The notes: generated by a model from the sequence alone, not told the origin. Shown: positions 1 through 56,522, counted from the first letter of the stretch. The stretch is DNA of 64,000 nucleotides from Ashinkailepas kermadecensis (GCA_034440615.1 JAOTOM010004755.1:302501-366500); one strand, 5' to 3'. A program made the numbers and translations.

Positions 1-1706
1 GAGTTCGCGAAACACATTTCATAATATTCATTGCTCGGAAGCATTTATCTCTCAATGTGTTGATATGGTCGCCGTAGGATAACCGGTTGTCCAGACTGAC
101 GCCGAGGAAGCGAGCCGCTGGGCGCACGGGTATTTGCTGGCTATACAACTGAAGAACCATCTCCGGACAGTGACGACGACGTCGGCAAAAGTGAACAGCA
201 ACCGTTTTGGAGGTAGAGAATCGAAGGCCGTTGACTATCGTCCACCTTTCAAGACAGGCTACAGTCATCTGCAGCTGTCTCTCCATGGATGGTGATCGCG
301 ACGCACATGACCAGATAGCCAAGTGATCCCCAAAAAGTGATCTTCCAATACTCGATGATAGTCCATTGTCGATGTCATTGATTAAAATTGTAAACAATGC
401 AACGCTAAGAACGCTCCCCTGTGGGACGCCGTTCTCCTGGATAAAACGTGGAGACAGATGGTTTCCCACTCGGACCTGGAAAATACGGTCACACAGGAAG
501 TTTTTTTAAAATAAAAATTCCCATCGGTCCTCGTATCCCGTAGTTCCACACTTTCTTCAGTATTCCGTAACGCCACACTGTATCATAGGCAGCCTCTATG
601 TAAAAAAAAGATTGTTCCCACGTGCCCATTTTGCATGAAACTGTGTTTTATTTCTGTGTGTAGTCGTAAAACGTGATCCATGGCGCTACGATTCTTCCGG
701 AACCCAAACTGAGAGTCTGCGAGGACACCTTCTTTTTCAAGATACCAGCTAAGGCGGGCATTTATCATTCGTTCCATGAGCTTACATAGGCATGTCAGCG
801 AAATGGGGCGATAATGTAAAGGGTCACGGCCAGTCTTGCCCGGTTTCGCAATAGGAATTACAATGACTTCTCGCCAAGATGGGGGAAAATGGCCGCCGAG
901 CCACAATGAATTGAAAGAGGAAAGAAGAGAGACAAGAGCGCAGGACGGGAGGCGCTTCAGCATGTCATTGTGGATGCCGTCCGGCCCCTCTGATGTTGTC
1001 CGGAGTGATCCGATAGCATAAGTTAGTTCTGCCATGGTAAAACGACGATTGCAAGAATGGTGCACTGATGTGGTAAAATCAATTGGCATCGACTCCCATA
1101 TAGCTTTGTGGCGTAAAAACTCTGGGTTAGCAGCGCTTCCCCGACTTCTTTGCGATAGAGCGTGGTCAATCGCATAGGCAACTTCTGCAGGATGGGTAAC
1201 ATCCTGGTTCGCAATTCGCAGCACAGGGAGAGGAACTGAACAGTATGTGCCGGAAATTCTTTTCACTCTGGACCATACCTGTGACGAGGGCTAGACCGAT
1301 TTAATGTATTTAATTAGGCCCTCCATGATGTACGCTTCGCTTCCGAGATGGTCCGACGTAGTGTCGCTCTCGCTTTACGGAACAAAATTAGATTAGCTGT
1401 GTACTGTTTCGATTAAATGTTTTAAATGCATGTCGTCGTGTCCGAATAGCATCTCTACATTCCACGGTCCACCATGGAACAGGGGTTCGACGAGGACAGC
1501 CCGATGTCACTGGGATGCACCCTGATGTTGCTTCTATGAGCAACGAAGAAAAGCTTTCTATTGAGTGTGGTTCCCGTTCAGTTGGAGTGGAGAAAGCGCT
1601 CTTGAGTTGAGCTTCAAATATGGCCCAGTCAGCCTTGCGTAGGTTCCATCGTTGGGGCCTCGTGTCCAGTGTTGAGTGTCCTCGATATGTTAGCCATATG
1701 GGAAAA
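1..1706 (-). mobile_element. Jockey/I-type non-LTR retrotransposon fragment (endonuclease end and reverse transcriptase)
   Basis: Minus-strand coding remains. At 1706-1400 is the end of an endonuclease and linker (DHFPIWLTY, then PRTPVPWW). At 1266-583 comes reverse transcriptase (SEGPDGIHNDMLKRL, HYRPISLTCL, QFGFRKNRSAMDH), and it continues through frameshifts to position 1 (DTVWRYGILKK, then a degenerate polymerase core). It is broken by stops and frameshifts, hence dead. It is 5'-truncated at about 1706, where it abuts a different LINE right after that element's FADD motif. The 3' end is off the window. Confidence 0.88.
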
Positions 1707-2149
1707 TGATCCCTACCCATGATGTCATCAGCAAATTTGAACACTATTCCTCAGCCCTATCTCAATGTTGTTCACAAAAATTATAAAGAGAAGTGGACCC
1801 AGAACAGTGCCCTGTGGCACCCCACCCAGAAAATCTTTCCATTCAGATTGATATCCATTTAACACTACCTTTTGTTCCCATACCATTAACCATGCTTCGA
1901 TCCAACATAGAACTTCTCCATCAACGCCATGCTGCATTGATGAATTAGATGCATGTGTGGAATTTTATCAAAATCTTTGCTAAAGTCTAAGTACACAACA
2001 TTAGCCTGCTTTGATTGTCTACTTCTTTAGTTGCACACTTCATGACCTCTATTAGGTTAGTTAAACAAGATCTCCCAGGTTAAAATCCATGTTGAACATC
2101 CCTTAAATGGTTGTACCTATCTAGATAAGTCTGAATATTCTGTTTTAGA

Positions 2150-2777
2150 TGAAAACACTCTTTGTCTACTTAATTATTTATTCACAATGTTCACACTCAT
2201 ATCTGGAACAGACATAGGGGTCACGTTACTGGCACGTATCATTACCATCTGTCCCCCCTAAGTCTGCGCGCTGATAATGAACATGCTAGCCGTAGACTGA
2301 TGAAACGTAATGTGAAGTTCCAACCTAAGCCTAAGGAACACAATTGACGGGATGGCGAGTCTTTTGATCGCTGCCAGTACGTCCTTCTCAGACTTATTGG
2401 CGAGGCTGCCACCTGCGGACCTCATGAGGTCCTTGCGTAATGGCTCTTCACAACATTCCAGGAGGTAGATAGACAGGCCCTGGCCCGTGAGGTGGTTGGC
2501 CTGGACGTAGTCAGCCCACCGTGTCGTGAAGTATGACCCGTCCTCACTGCTGCCACCAGCTGAGATCGTGAGTCTCTGGATATTGGGCCCATAAATCTTG
2601 GACGTCGCAGGGCTGTGCTGATGGCTGGCGTTGAGAGTGTTGTTGTAGTTGGGCATACGATATGAGTGTGAACATAGATGAGAACACTCTCTTTGTCTAC
2701 TTAATTATTTATTGACAATGTTCACACTCATATCTGGAACAGACAAGAGGTCACGTTACTGGCACGTATCATTACCA
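2150..2777 (-). mobile_element. Miniature LTR retrotransposon (TRIM-like) with 98-99 bp LTRs
   Basis: Direct repeats at 2150-2247 and 2679-2777 are about 95% identical by eye. On the minus strand each starts TGG and ends TCA, and each carries AATAAA. A polypurine tract (TAGGGGGGACAGA) lies immediately before the 3' copy. Between them is one 132-codon minus-strand frame (2656-2258) containing LRKDLMRSAGGSLANKSE and AAIKRLA, resembling a short Gag-like segment of Gypsy elements. No protease or polymerase is present. It is inserted into an older LINE; I see no clear target duplication. Confidence 0.72.
2258..2656 (-). CDS. Gag-like ORF inside the miniature LTR element
   Basis: A 132-codon uninterrupted frame starting with ATG 20 nt after the 5' LTR. 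Asn/His-rich start, then a charged helical stretch (CCEEPLRKDLMR ... EKDVLAAIKRLAI) similar to the capsid-type helices of Gypsy Gag. It is truncated compared with a full Gag (usually over 300 residues) and lacks a zinc knuckle. The intact frame suggests recent activity in trans or chance preservation. Confidence 0.55.
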   Translation of the reverse strand: MPNYNNTLNASHQHSPATSKIYGPNIQRLTISAGGSSEDGSYFTTRWADYVQANHLTGQGLSIYLLECCEEPLRKDLMRSAGGSLANKSEKDVLAAIKRLAIPSIVFLRLRLELHITFHQSTASMFIISAQT

Positions 2778-3807
2778 TCTATGGTTGACCAGTTTGTATA
2801 GTACCTTGCAAACTGTTGAGGTTAAACTGACTGGCCCCTAGTTTCCTACACACTTCATACTTCCTTTTTTGAAAACTGGTACATCTGCATTTTCCTAACC
2901 TTTAGATACTTCAGAATATTCCATAGACTACCTATGGTATCTGTGATACCTATCAGATCCTGAATGATATCTAGGGGAACCGCTAAAACTTGAGCACACT
3001 CTAATGAAGATCCTATAATATATATCATCCGGTTCAGCAGCTTTATTAGGTTTTATATTTTGCAACTGTTTTTCTACATCGTACATTCATCAAGTCATAC
3101 AGTGTTCAGACTTAATACGAGCCACAAGGGCCCATCCAGTAAGGTTAATTCTGTAAACGGAAGATACCCTAAGCCTGGATAAAAAGACACTCATCACCCC
3201 AATAAAACCACATCCCAAATTCCAAAGGAATCATCCAACATCCCACACATCCATCCATACCTATCTACCTTACCTATCCAGTCCTATTCACTCGACTTCG
3301 CGTAACACACGCGTGGATCGAGCTGGTCAGATGGTGACACATCTGCTGGCAAGTTCAACGGCCCTCCAGTTTCAACTTGGTTCGCTCAGTCAACTTCGCT
3401 GTCCGAGACCAATCAGCGTGATAGATCAGCGAGGTAAAGTAATCTTCGCTTTTGAATTGAATGCAGACCATGACCAAGAACAAATGTGAGACTAAATATG
3501 TCTTCGGTGGTAACAGGATGGTGTTACCTGAAGGTCAGCGGGAACTGGTGCACCACACGCACGCTACCTGAAGGTCAGCCGGAACTGGTGCACCACACGC
3601 ACGCTACCTGAAGGTCAGCTGGAACTGGTGCACCACACGCACGCTACCTGAAGGTCAGCCGGAACTGGTGCACCACACGCACGCTACCTGAAGGTCAGCT
3701 GGAACTGGTGCATCACACGTACGCTACCTGAAGGTCAGCTGGAACTGGTAAACCACATCTACGTTACCTGAAGGTCAGCCGGAACTGGTGCACCACACGC
3801 ACGCTAC

Positions 3808-48037
<44,230 letters not shown>

Positions 48038-48243
48038 GGTTGCGAAGCTGACCGCCCGCCACCGACAACCACCGCCAAGTTGACCGCCCGCCCGCGAAGC
48101 TGGCGCCGGTTGACGCCTGCGCTGTGTGCGTCCGTGCCGATGCAGACGGTGAACTGAGCCGGGCAGGGTGCAGGCCGCTCGGCTGCAGCCGTCCGTGTGA
48201 CGTCACCAGCACGGGCGTCACCACCGCGCTGGTGCACCGGCGG

Positions 48244-48655
48244 TGCACCGCCGGCCGTTATCCACCACTGGCGGCCGTGATCCACACTGGCGGCCGTGAT
48301 CCGCCACTGCCGGCCGTGATCCACCACTGGGGGCCGTGATCCACCACTGGGGGCCGTGATCCACCACTGGGGGCCGTGATCCGCCACTGCCGGCCGTGAT
48401 CCACCACTGGGGGCCGTGATCCACCACTGGGGGCCGTGATCCACCACTGGCGGCAATGATCCACACTGGCGGCCGTGATCCGCCACTGGCGGCAATGATC
48501 CACCACTGCCGGCCGTGATCCACCACTGGGGGCCGTGATCCGCCACTGCCGGCCGTGATCCACCACTGGGGGCCGTGATCCACCACTGGGGCCGTGATCC
48601 ACCACTGGCGGCAATGATCCGCCACTGCCGGCCGTGATCCACACTGGCGCCGTGA
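48244..48655. repeat. 21-bp minisatellite, about 20 copies, 200 nt upstream of exon 1
   Basis: Units CCGTGATCCACCACTGGGGGC / CCGTGATCCGCCACTGCCGGC. On the minus strand it lies 207-620 nt upstream of the ATG, in the expected promoter or 5' UTR area. Confidence 0.93.
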
Positions 48656-48967
48656 CCCAGACCACGCTCAGCTAACGGCGACGTGCCGGCTCTGATGCTT
48701 GGCTCGGATGCTTGGCTCTGGTGCCATACAGATATCGTCCTTTTCGATAGAACAGTGCTGTGGGCGATCGGTCGGTTCTCGTCCAGTGGGCGACACCGGC
48801 GGCGCCTGGTTACCACCAACTGCACAAGTTGCATGACTTGTCTCATAGAGCTCCGTGTGATACCACCAACTGTCCACACAACACGCAATCATCCTCGGTG
48901 ACCTTCCGCATGCCCTAACATGGCGTCAGCAAGCGGTCAGTTGGCTCAGCAGTCAGTCAGCCAAGCG

Positions 48968-49342
48968 ACCACCATTACGGGACGGCACTGGCACCGACAC
49001 CACCACTACCGGACGGCACTGGCACCCACACCAGGCATTGACACCGACATCACCACTGCCGTACAGCGCTGGCACCGACACCACCATTACCGGACGGCAC
49101 TGGCACCGATACCACCCTTACCGTACGGCACTGGCACCGACACCACCACTACCAGACGGCACTGGCACCGACATCACCACTACCGGAGGGCACTGGCACC
49201 GACACCACCACTACCGGATGGCACTGGCACCGACACCTCCACTACCGGACGGCACTGGCACCGACACCACCACTACCAGACGGCACTGGCACCGACACCA
49301 CCGCTACTGGACGGCACTGGCACCGACACCTCGTCTGTGCTT
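48968..49342. repeat. 27/36-bp minisatellite (GGCACTGGCACCGACACCACC)
   Basis: About 11 units with CACTACCGGAC variants. Intergenic. Confidence 0.93.
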
Positions 49343-49513
49343 ATGTTTCACAAGATCCATGGGCATCTTTAAATGGACCCAGGTCTTAGCGTTCCCTCCG
49401 TGCCATCGGGAAGGCACTAAAATGTCCGGTCTGACTCTGGCCAGGCGTGTTAAGCTTGGGCTGGACAGGATAGGTGAACATCGAACCCACGGACAAGGCT
49501 AGCACTCTGCTCT

Positions 49514-49814
<301 letters not shown>

Positions 49815-50132
49815 GCCATTGCCATTGCCATTGCCATTTCCCGTTGCCATGGGAATACAGTGCAATAGCCGCTTTTAATCAGAAAGCTAAGAGATTGAAA
49901 ACCACATATATGCAACAAATGCCCTTCAATTTCATCCATTTCGACATATAAGCGGGTTGCCGCCGCTTCATCTTTTTGTGGTTGTTGCTAATTTTTAAAT
50001 CTCCACCCATTTGTCACAATTAATTAACAGGCAAGTGTACAATCCGTGTTAAGCACATGGACAGATACCGGAACACCAACAGAACTCTGAAGTCAAGACA
50101 AGTGGAGGAAATATTCCCAAAGCAACACGCAG

Positions 50133-50865
50133 TGCATGTCGTCCATGGCGGGAGTGCTGCACTGCCCCATGTCGTCCATGGCGGGAGTGCTGCACTGCCC
50201 CATGTCGTCCATGGCGGGAGTGCGGCACTGCCCCATGTCGTCCATGGCGGGAGTGCGGCACTGCCCCATGTCGTCCATGGCGGGAGTGCGGCACTGCCCC
50301 ATGTCGTCCATGGCGGGAGTGCTGCACTGCCCCATGTCGTCCATGGCGGGAGTGCGGCACTGCCCCATGTCGTCCATGGCGGGAGTGCGGCACTGCCCCA
50401 TGTCGTCCATGGCGGGAGTGCGGCACTGCCCCATGTCGTCCATGGCGGGAGTGCGGCACTGCCCCATGTCGTCCATGGCGGGAGTGCGGCACTGCCCCAT
50501 GTCGTCCATGGCGGGAGTGCGGCACTGCCCCATGTCGTCCATGGCGGGAGTGCGGCACTGCCCCATGTCGTCCATGGCGGGAGTGCGGCACTGCCCCATG
50601 TCGTCCATGGCGGGAGTGCGGCACTGCCCCATGTCGTCCATGGCGGGAGTGCGGCACTGCCCCATGTCGTCCATGGCGGGAGTGCGGCACTGCCCCATGT
50701 CGTCCATGGCGGGAGTGCGGCACTGCCCCATGTCGTCCATGGCGGGAGTGCGGCACTGCCCCATGTCGTCCATGGCGGGAGTGCGGCACTGCCCCATGTC
50801 GTCCATGGCGGGAGTGCGGCACTGCCCCATGTCGTCCATGGCGGAAGTGCGGCACTGCCCCAAGG
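50133..50865. repeat. 33-bp minisatellite x22
   Basis: Unit CATGTCGTCCATGGCGGGAG + TGCGGCACTGCCC with only C/T and A/G variants. At 33 bp (11 codons), four frames on both strands are open for about 250 codons. Confidence 0.97.
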
Positions 50866-52254
50866 TCCCTAGATTGCTCCCTCCAGGTCCATAGATTGCT
50901 CTGCCACCATTGAACTGAGCCAGTTTAAGAGGAGTCTATTCAACCTCATTACGTTTGTAAAATGCATGAATAATTGTTCCTAAATACATGTAAAGGACCT
51001 GGAGTCCAGTATTTTAGACAGGACATTGTTGACATTGCTGACATTGATACCTAAAAACAATTGCATGCCCCTACCCATTAGTAACTAGGCGGGCAAGAGT
51101 GCCATTCGTTACCCATGTGACCTAATTACATCAAATTCCAGATTTGGGGTCAGGGAAAGCAAGTCCAGGCAGGTCACACCACTCTCCGTTCCTCTTCTTG
51201 CTGGACAGATGCCGTCACCAGACGTTAGTTGAAAACAATTGTCCTGAAGCCCTCTCAAACAAATGGCAAAGACACAACGTAGTCGAGGCTTCCAGGTGCC
51301 TATGCTTAGGTGCCAATAGGTGTTAATGGGATGCTGAATATTATAATCCCAAAGTTAAACATACATTCTCACAAAACATTACCATACGAAAAAAAAGAAC
51401 AAGAAGAAAGAGACCGAAAAGAAACCCGGCGTCAGACAAGAAAAATAACGAAGCAAAACGAACAGCAATCATGACGAAATGGTCAAGCAGTCACAGAAAC
51501 ATTCTTGCGTACTTTGTATCTTCCCTCAGTGTCTTCCCCAACATGTTTTGTTTCTGGTGCGACTATATTTATAGATACTTCTGCTATTCTACGGCAGTGA
51601 GAACAAATATTATTATTCCATGTTGTTGGTGCGGTAGAGGGTTTGGTGTTCGTTCACTCTCCATGTCCGCAACAAAACGCTTTCTTCATGCCACTTCTGT
51701 TTGGACATCCGCCTGCTTAGCGTTGAAGTCGAAAATCACAGCTCAGATCGGTCCGACTCAGGCCGGCGTTCTATGAACAAACCAGCCCGGCTCTGGGTGC
51801 GGCCGCCGACACCCTCACTCAGTGTCGCTCCACTCCGACTCAGCCGACAGACGCAATTGCTACCGTAGGCTTCGTAGCGCACGATACCGCAAAGGATAAC
51901 GAAAATGTCCTATAATTTGTGATAGCAAAGGTCCTACGAGGTATTCCCTCACTGAGGCTGCCGTGTTGGTGTGGGGGAAACGTATCGGAAAGAGATGACG
52001 GCAAAGCTTGGTTAAGACAACTTAAAACAATGGAAAAACATTGTTCATCAATTATGTCCGGGAACTGTTGCCGTGTGCTGTAGGATCGATGCAGCCCATG
52101 CGCCCCAGAACTCTGATGTCCAAGGATTTGGTAATTTCAAGCTTGATGAGCAATTAATTTGTGGGACATAAATATGGCTATTTATTAATGATTCTGGTAT
52201 CGCGTTACGGCAGCTTAGTAATCTCGACAACTTTGAAGTTATTAATCAAAAATA

Positions 52255-52335
52255 GTGTGGTACTAAAGCGCCCCTCCAAGAAAATGTGCCCCCCCCCCCC
52301 AGATTCAAATTACTGGATCTGCCCCTGAATTGTGA
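52255..52335. mobile_element. Terminal remnant of the same hAT-like family
   Basis: GCGCCCCTCCAAGAAAATG ... CCCCCC ... CTGGATCTGCCCCTG matches the right-hand end of the MITE at 25585-25938. Only about 80 bp remain. Confidence 0.4.
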
Positions 52336-52577
52336 TAGCTGCCTATATCCTGGATCCCTCCCCAAACACTACAAAAAGCTACACCTCTGGTGTCTACTGT
52401 GCTGTACCAGGCAGATCACGGCCAGGCAGTGGCACGGTTCGTGCTGTGCTTGGCTGCGCCGACTTCTTGAAACTCGTACCACGCTTACATTGCAGTGTCC
52501 TGGACCATGCGTGGCTCTTTTTGCTCGCTTAGCTTGCTGTGGCATTCCCGGTTGCCAGTTGGCCAATAACCATTGAC

Positions 52578-52770
52578 CACAGCCGCCGCTTCCCTGTGCC
52601 GCCGCTTGGCTGTGACGGGCTGGCACAGCTACCACTTCCCTGTGCCGCCGCTTGGCTGTGACGGACTGGCATGGCTGCCGTTTCCCTGTGCCGCCGTTTG
52701 GCTGTGACGGGCTGGCACAGCCGCCACTTCCCTGTGCCGCCGTTTGGCTGTGACGGGCTGGCCACTCTCC
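52578..52770. repeat. About 46-bp repeat x4
   Basis: Unit CTGTGCCGCCGCTTGGCTGT + GACGGGCTGGCACAGC + CGCCACTTCC. Confidence 0.9.
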
Positions 52771-52989
52771 GATCGCGCAACCCTCGCGGCGTCCGACAAA
52801 TCAGCTCGGGTGTCTCGAGTCGGGTGCGCTCAGGTACCCCGCCGTGGTAGTCTGTACTCACGCGACACTTCTGATAACCGCCTCCAATTGTATCTTATCT
52901 CGCCGCTCCTCAGCCCCAACTGTCGCACGGCAGCGCCACGAAGCCGTGCCGATCGGTTCTGCTGATGCACCGATTGTGACGACAGCTTG

Positions 52990-54575
52990 ACGACAGGCAC
53001 CTTCCGCTTTGTCTCTGTCCTTCCTGGAGAGTCTCCCTTCTGCTTTGTCTCTTTCCCTCCCGGAGAGTCCCACTTCCACTTTGTTTCTTTCCCTCCCGGA
53101 GAGTCTCCCTTCCGCTTTGTCTATTTCCCTCCCGGAGAGTCTCCCTTCCGCTTTGTCTCTCTCCCTCACGGAGATTCCCCGTTCCGCTTTGTCTCTGTCC
53201 CTCCCGGAGAGTCCCCTTCCGCTTTGTCTCCCTCCCGGAGAGTCCCCCTTCTGCTTTGTCTCTGTCCCTCCCGGAGAGTCCCCCTTCCGCTTTGTCTCTT
53301 TCCCTTCCGGAGAGTCCCCTTCCGCTTATTCTCTTTTCCTTCCGGAGAGTCCCCCTTCCGCTTTGTCTCTTTCCCTTCCGGAGAGTCCCCGTTCCGTTTT
53401 GTCTCTTTCCCTCCCGGAGAGTCTCCCTTCCGCTTTGTCTCTTTCCCTTCCGGAGAGTCCTCCTTCTGCTTTGTTTCTTTCCCTTCCGGAGAGTCTCCCC
53501 TCCACTTTGTCTCTTTCCCTTCCGGAGAGTTCCCCTTCCGCTTTGTCTCTTTCCCTTCCGGAGAATCTCCCTTCCACTTTGTCTCTTTCTCTTCCGGAGA
53601 TTCCCCCTTCCGCTTTGTCTCTTTCCTTTCCGGAGAGTCTCCCTTTCGCCTTGTCTCTTTCCCTCCCGGAGAGTCTCCCTTCCGCCTTGTCTCCCTCCCG
53701 GAGAGTCCCCTTCCGCTTTGTCTCCCTCACGGAGAGTACCCCTTCCGCTTTGTCTCCCTCCCGGAGAGTCCCCCTTCCGCTTTCTCTCTGTCCCTCCCGG
53801 AGAGTCACCCTTCCGCTTTGTCTCTTTCCCTTCCGGAGAGTCCCCCTTCCACTTACTCTCTTTTCCTTCCGGAGAGTCCCCCTTCCGCTTTGTCTCTTTC
53901 CCTTCCGGAGAATCCACCCTTGCTGCTCCCTCCCGAGAGTCCCTTCCGCTTTGTATCTTTCCCTCCCGGAGAGTCCCTTCTTTTTTTCCTCCCGAGAGTC
54001 TCCTTCCGCTTTGTTTTTTCCCTTCGGTCCTTCCACTTTGTTCCTTCCCTCCGGAGAACCCTTCCGCTTTGTCTCCTCCAGTCTCCCTTCTCTTTTCCCG
54101 GAGGGTTCCCCTTCCACTTTGTCTCTTTCCCTCCCGGAGAGTCCACCTTCCGCCTTGTCTCTTTCCCTCCCGGAGAGTCCGCCTTCCGCCTTGTCTCTTT
54201 CCCTCCCGGAGAGTCCGCCTTTCGCCTTGTCTCCTTCCGGAGAGTCCCTTGCTTTTCCTCTTTCCTCCCGGAGAGTCCCCCTTCCGCCTTGTCTCTTTCC
54301 CTCCCGGAGAGTCCGCCTTCCGCCTTGTCTCTTTCCCTCCCGGAGAGTCCGCCTTCCGCCTTGTCTCTTTCCCTTCCGGAGAGTCTCCCTTCCGCTTTTC
54401 CTCTTTCCCTCCCGGAGAGTCCGCCTTCCGCCTTGTCTCTTTCCCTCCCGGAGAGTCCGCCTTCCGCCTTGTCTCTTTCCCTCCCGGAGAGTCCGCCTTC
54501 CGCCTTGTCTCTTTCCCTCCCGGAGAGTCCCCCTTCCGCCTTGTCTCATTCCCTCCCGGAGGAACCCCTTCCACA
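52990..54575. repeat. 36-bp pyrimidine-rich minisatellite, about 44 copies
   Basis: Unit TTCCCTCCCGGAGAGTCCCC + CTTCCGCTTTGTCTCT. The 36-bp period keeps all six frames mostly open (up to 568 codons) with Arg-Lys-Glu-Gly or Ser-Leu-Pro-rich products. Strand-asymmetric, more than 75% pyrimidine on plus. Indels near 53690-54110 and 54240 mark degenerate units. Confidence 0.96.
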
Positions 54576-55282
54576 GCCACAGCCGAGCGAAGGTCGCCGC
54601 TGCCGGTTGCACGTTTCCAATGCTCGGAGTTTGGCCACGCATTGCAATTTTTGTATCGGGCCAGATACGTTCTAAAGTTGCCCTGAGCAGCGGCGACGCT
54701 CTGATTTGTAATTAGCTGTAATGTGAACCCGCTTTCATGGCTGTTCCACCAAAGGGCATTGCATTAGCATTGCACATCACATCAGGGATGGAGGTTTCGA
54801 TAATTTGGAGGGAACCACTTCCCCGCCCCTCCCCCAATGTTGCTGAGGTTTTATGTGGGCTCTAGCACGTTGACTGGAAATAATGGCATAATGAAAAAAG
54901 CATTTGCGATTCTTCCCTCCCAAGCATTTGAGAAAACCTTCCCTCCTGCATCTCATTGATTGCAGTCGGGTATCCATTCCAACATACTTCTCAACTATGA
55001 AATACTTGCACAACATTACGTACTATTTTTGAATTGAGGACTAGAGATAACACTAGGTAGTCAGGTGGAACCGAAGGATTATTACGTAAGTAGCATTGAA
55101 CAGAAACATCTAATGTGTAAGGATGCTGTACAAGGAGTCCTCAACTTTTGATGGCGGATCACCTAAGATTATTTTTGAATGGTTCAGTAAGTACAGTGTG
55201 TCTACTTGAGTATATGAATGGCCAAATTTGGGTCAACTAGATAAGGCCTAGCTTCATTGCGGTTCGTCACAATCTGTAACAC

Positions 55283-55640
55283 AGTCTGGGACAGTCATCC
55301 CAGCACGGCACAGTCTCAGCATGCCACAGTCTGGGACAGTTATCCCAGCATGGCACAATCTGGGACAGCCATCCCAGCATGGCATAGTTTCAGCATGGCA
55401 CAGTCTGGGACAGTCATCCCAGCATGGCACAATCTGGGACAGCCATCCCAGCGTGGCACAGTCTGGGACAGTCATCCCAGCATGACACAGTTTCAGCATG
55501 ACACAATCCGGAACAGTCATCCCAGCGTGTCACAGTCTGGGACAGTCATCCCAGCATGACACAGTTTCAGCATAGCACAGTTTGGAACAGTCATCCCAGC
55601 ATGGCACAGTCTGGGACAGTCATCCTAGCATGGCACAGCT
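55283..55640. repeat. About 33-bp palindromic repeat (CTGGGACAGTCATCCCAG)
   Basis: About 11 units of CAGTCTGGGACAGTCATCCC + AGCATGGCACA. Each unit contains a 6-bp inverted repeat (CTGGGA ... TCCCAG). Confidence 0.93.
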
Positions 55641-56275
55641 TCCGATGGTGATTGGACTCCTAAGCCCAGTCACCATCGGTAAGACAACTGTCAACATGAT
55701 GGTGAACACAGGTTCAGCTGTCAGTTGTGTTCCGCTGGATGTCTACACCAGCCAGCTCAGCCACATTCCATTGAGGGATACTGAACTTGGGTTGCTGGAA
55801 TGGCAGTCGAGGTTGTTGGTAGATTGTTGGTGATGTCACAACAGTTGGTGGTGTAGGTGCTCAGGCAGAACTACATGTGGCTCTGGACAAGGTTCCTCTC
55901 ATGGGAAGAGATCTGCAGCAGCTGGGTATAATTGTCCGGAAAAGCAGCATCATCAGTCAGGTGAGCAAGGTGGAAAAGCAGTGTCTTTCACCTATCAAGG
56001 GTTTTGTGCGTAAGGTCCGGCCCAAACCGAATGCAGTACCAGTACTGATGGAGCTGAGATTCGTGCCGTATCCGCTGAAAGCTGACGTCACCAGCATTTG
56101 CTAGAACTGAGCAGCAGGGTGTTATTGAGCGCGTGGAAGGGGGCTCATCGCCATGGCTGTCTCCCGTCGTGGCCATTCGAAAGAAGTCGGGAAGTGGGCT
56201 CAGAGTTTGTTTGGACATGTCTGAAGTCAACAAAGCAGTCGTCTCTGACGGCCGTCATGTCTCTGCCATGCAGAA
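55640..56275 (+). mobile_element. Gypsy-type LTR retrotransposon fragment (protease and start of RT)
   Basis: Plus strand. The protease shows NTGSAVSCVP, with the catalytic Asp of DTGS replaced by Asn; after a frameshift comes VPLMGRDLQQLGI. The RT start is at 56100-56260 in another frame (GVIERVEGGSSPW, SPVVAIRKKSGSGLR, CLDMSEVNKAV). Broken by frameshifts and stops, no LTRs seen. Non-functional. Confidence 0.75.
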
Positions 56276-56364
56276 CAGTTGACAGGACGACAGGGACAAT
56301 AGGTCAGTTTTATCGATGCAACGCCATAGGCGTAACGCTAAAATGTCACGACATTCTCGGAGCG

Positions 56365-56490
56365 CGTCTCCTCGCTCCGTCGTGGCGACGCCCATCCTGT
56401 GTGCCGCCGTGTAGTAGCCAACGAAGCGGGCGACGCCCATGCTGTGTGCCACTGTGTAGTAGCCAACGAAGCGGGCGACGGCCCGCCGTT
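56365..56490. repeat. About 50-bp repeat x2.5
   Basis: Unit GCGGGCGACGCCCATGCTGT + GTGCCACTGTGTAGTAGCCAACGAA-type segment. Confidence 0.7.
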
Positions 56491-56522
56491 ACAACGAAAG
56501 CGCAAGCGCCTGATTATGGCTG

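Larger units (their letters stand above)
1700..3090 (-). mobile_element. CR1/L2-like LINE reverse-transcriptase fragment, interrupted
   Basis: On the minus strand, 1937-1728 encodes SEWKDFLGGVPQGTVLGPLLF and ends at a FADD catalytic box in a shifted frame. Upstream pieces at 1940-2149 (DVQHGF, LTNLIE, VVYLDFSKDFDKI) and 2780-3080 continue the same domain. A 628-bp LTR-type insertion (2150-2777) splits it. Numerous stops make it non-functional. Confidence 0.75.

Noticed and set aside
50049..50894. Four overlapping 250-270-codon frames
   Set aside because: 33-bp tandem repeat artefact, open on both strands.
52910..54715. Frames of 438-568 codons on both strands as Lys/Arg-rich or Ser-rich proteins
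   Set aside because: The 36-bp period keeps all frames open; the products are pure repeat translation.
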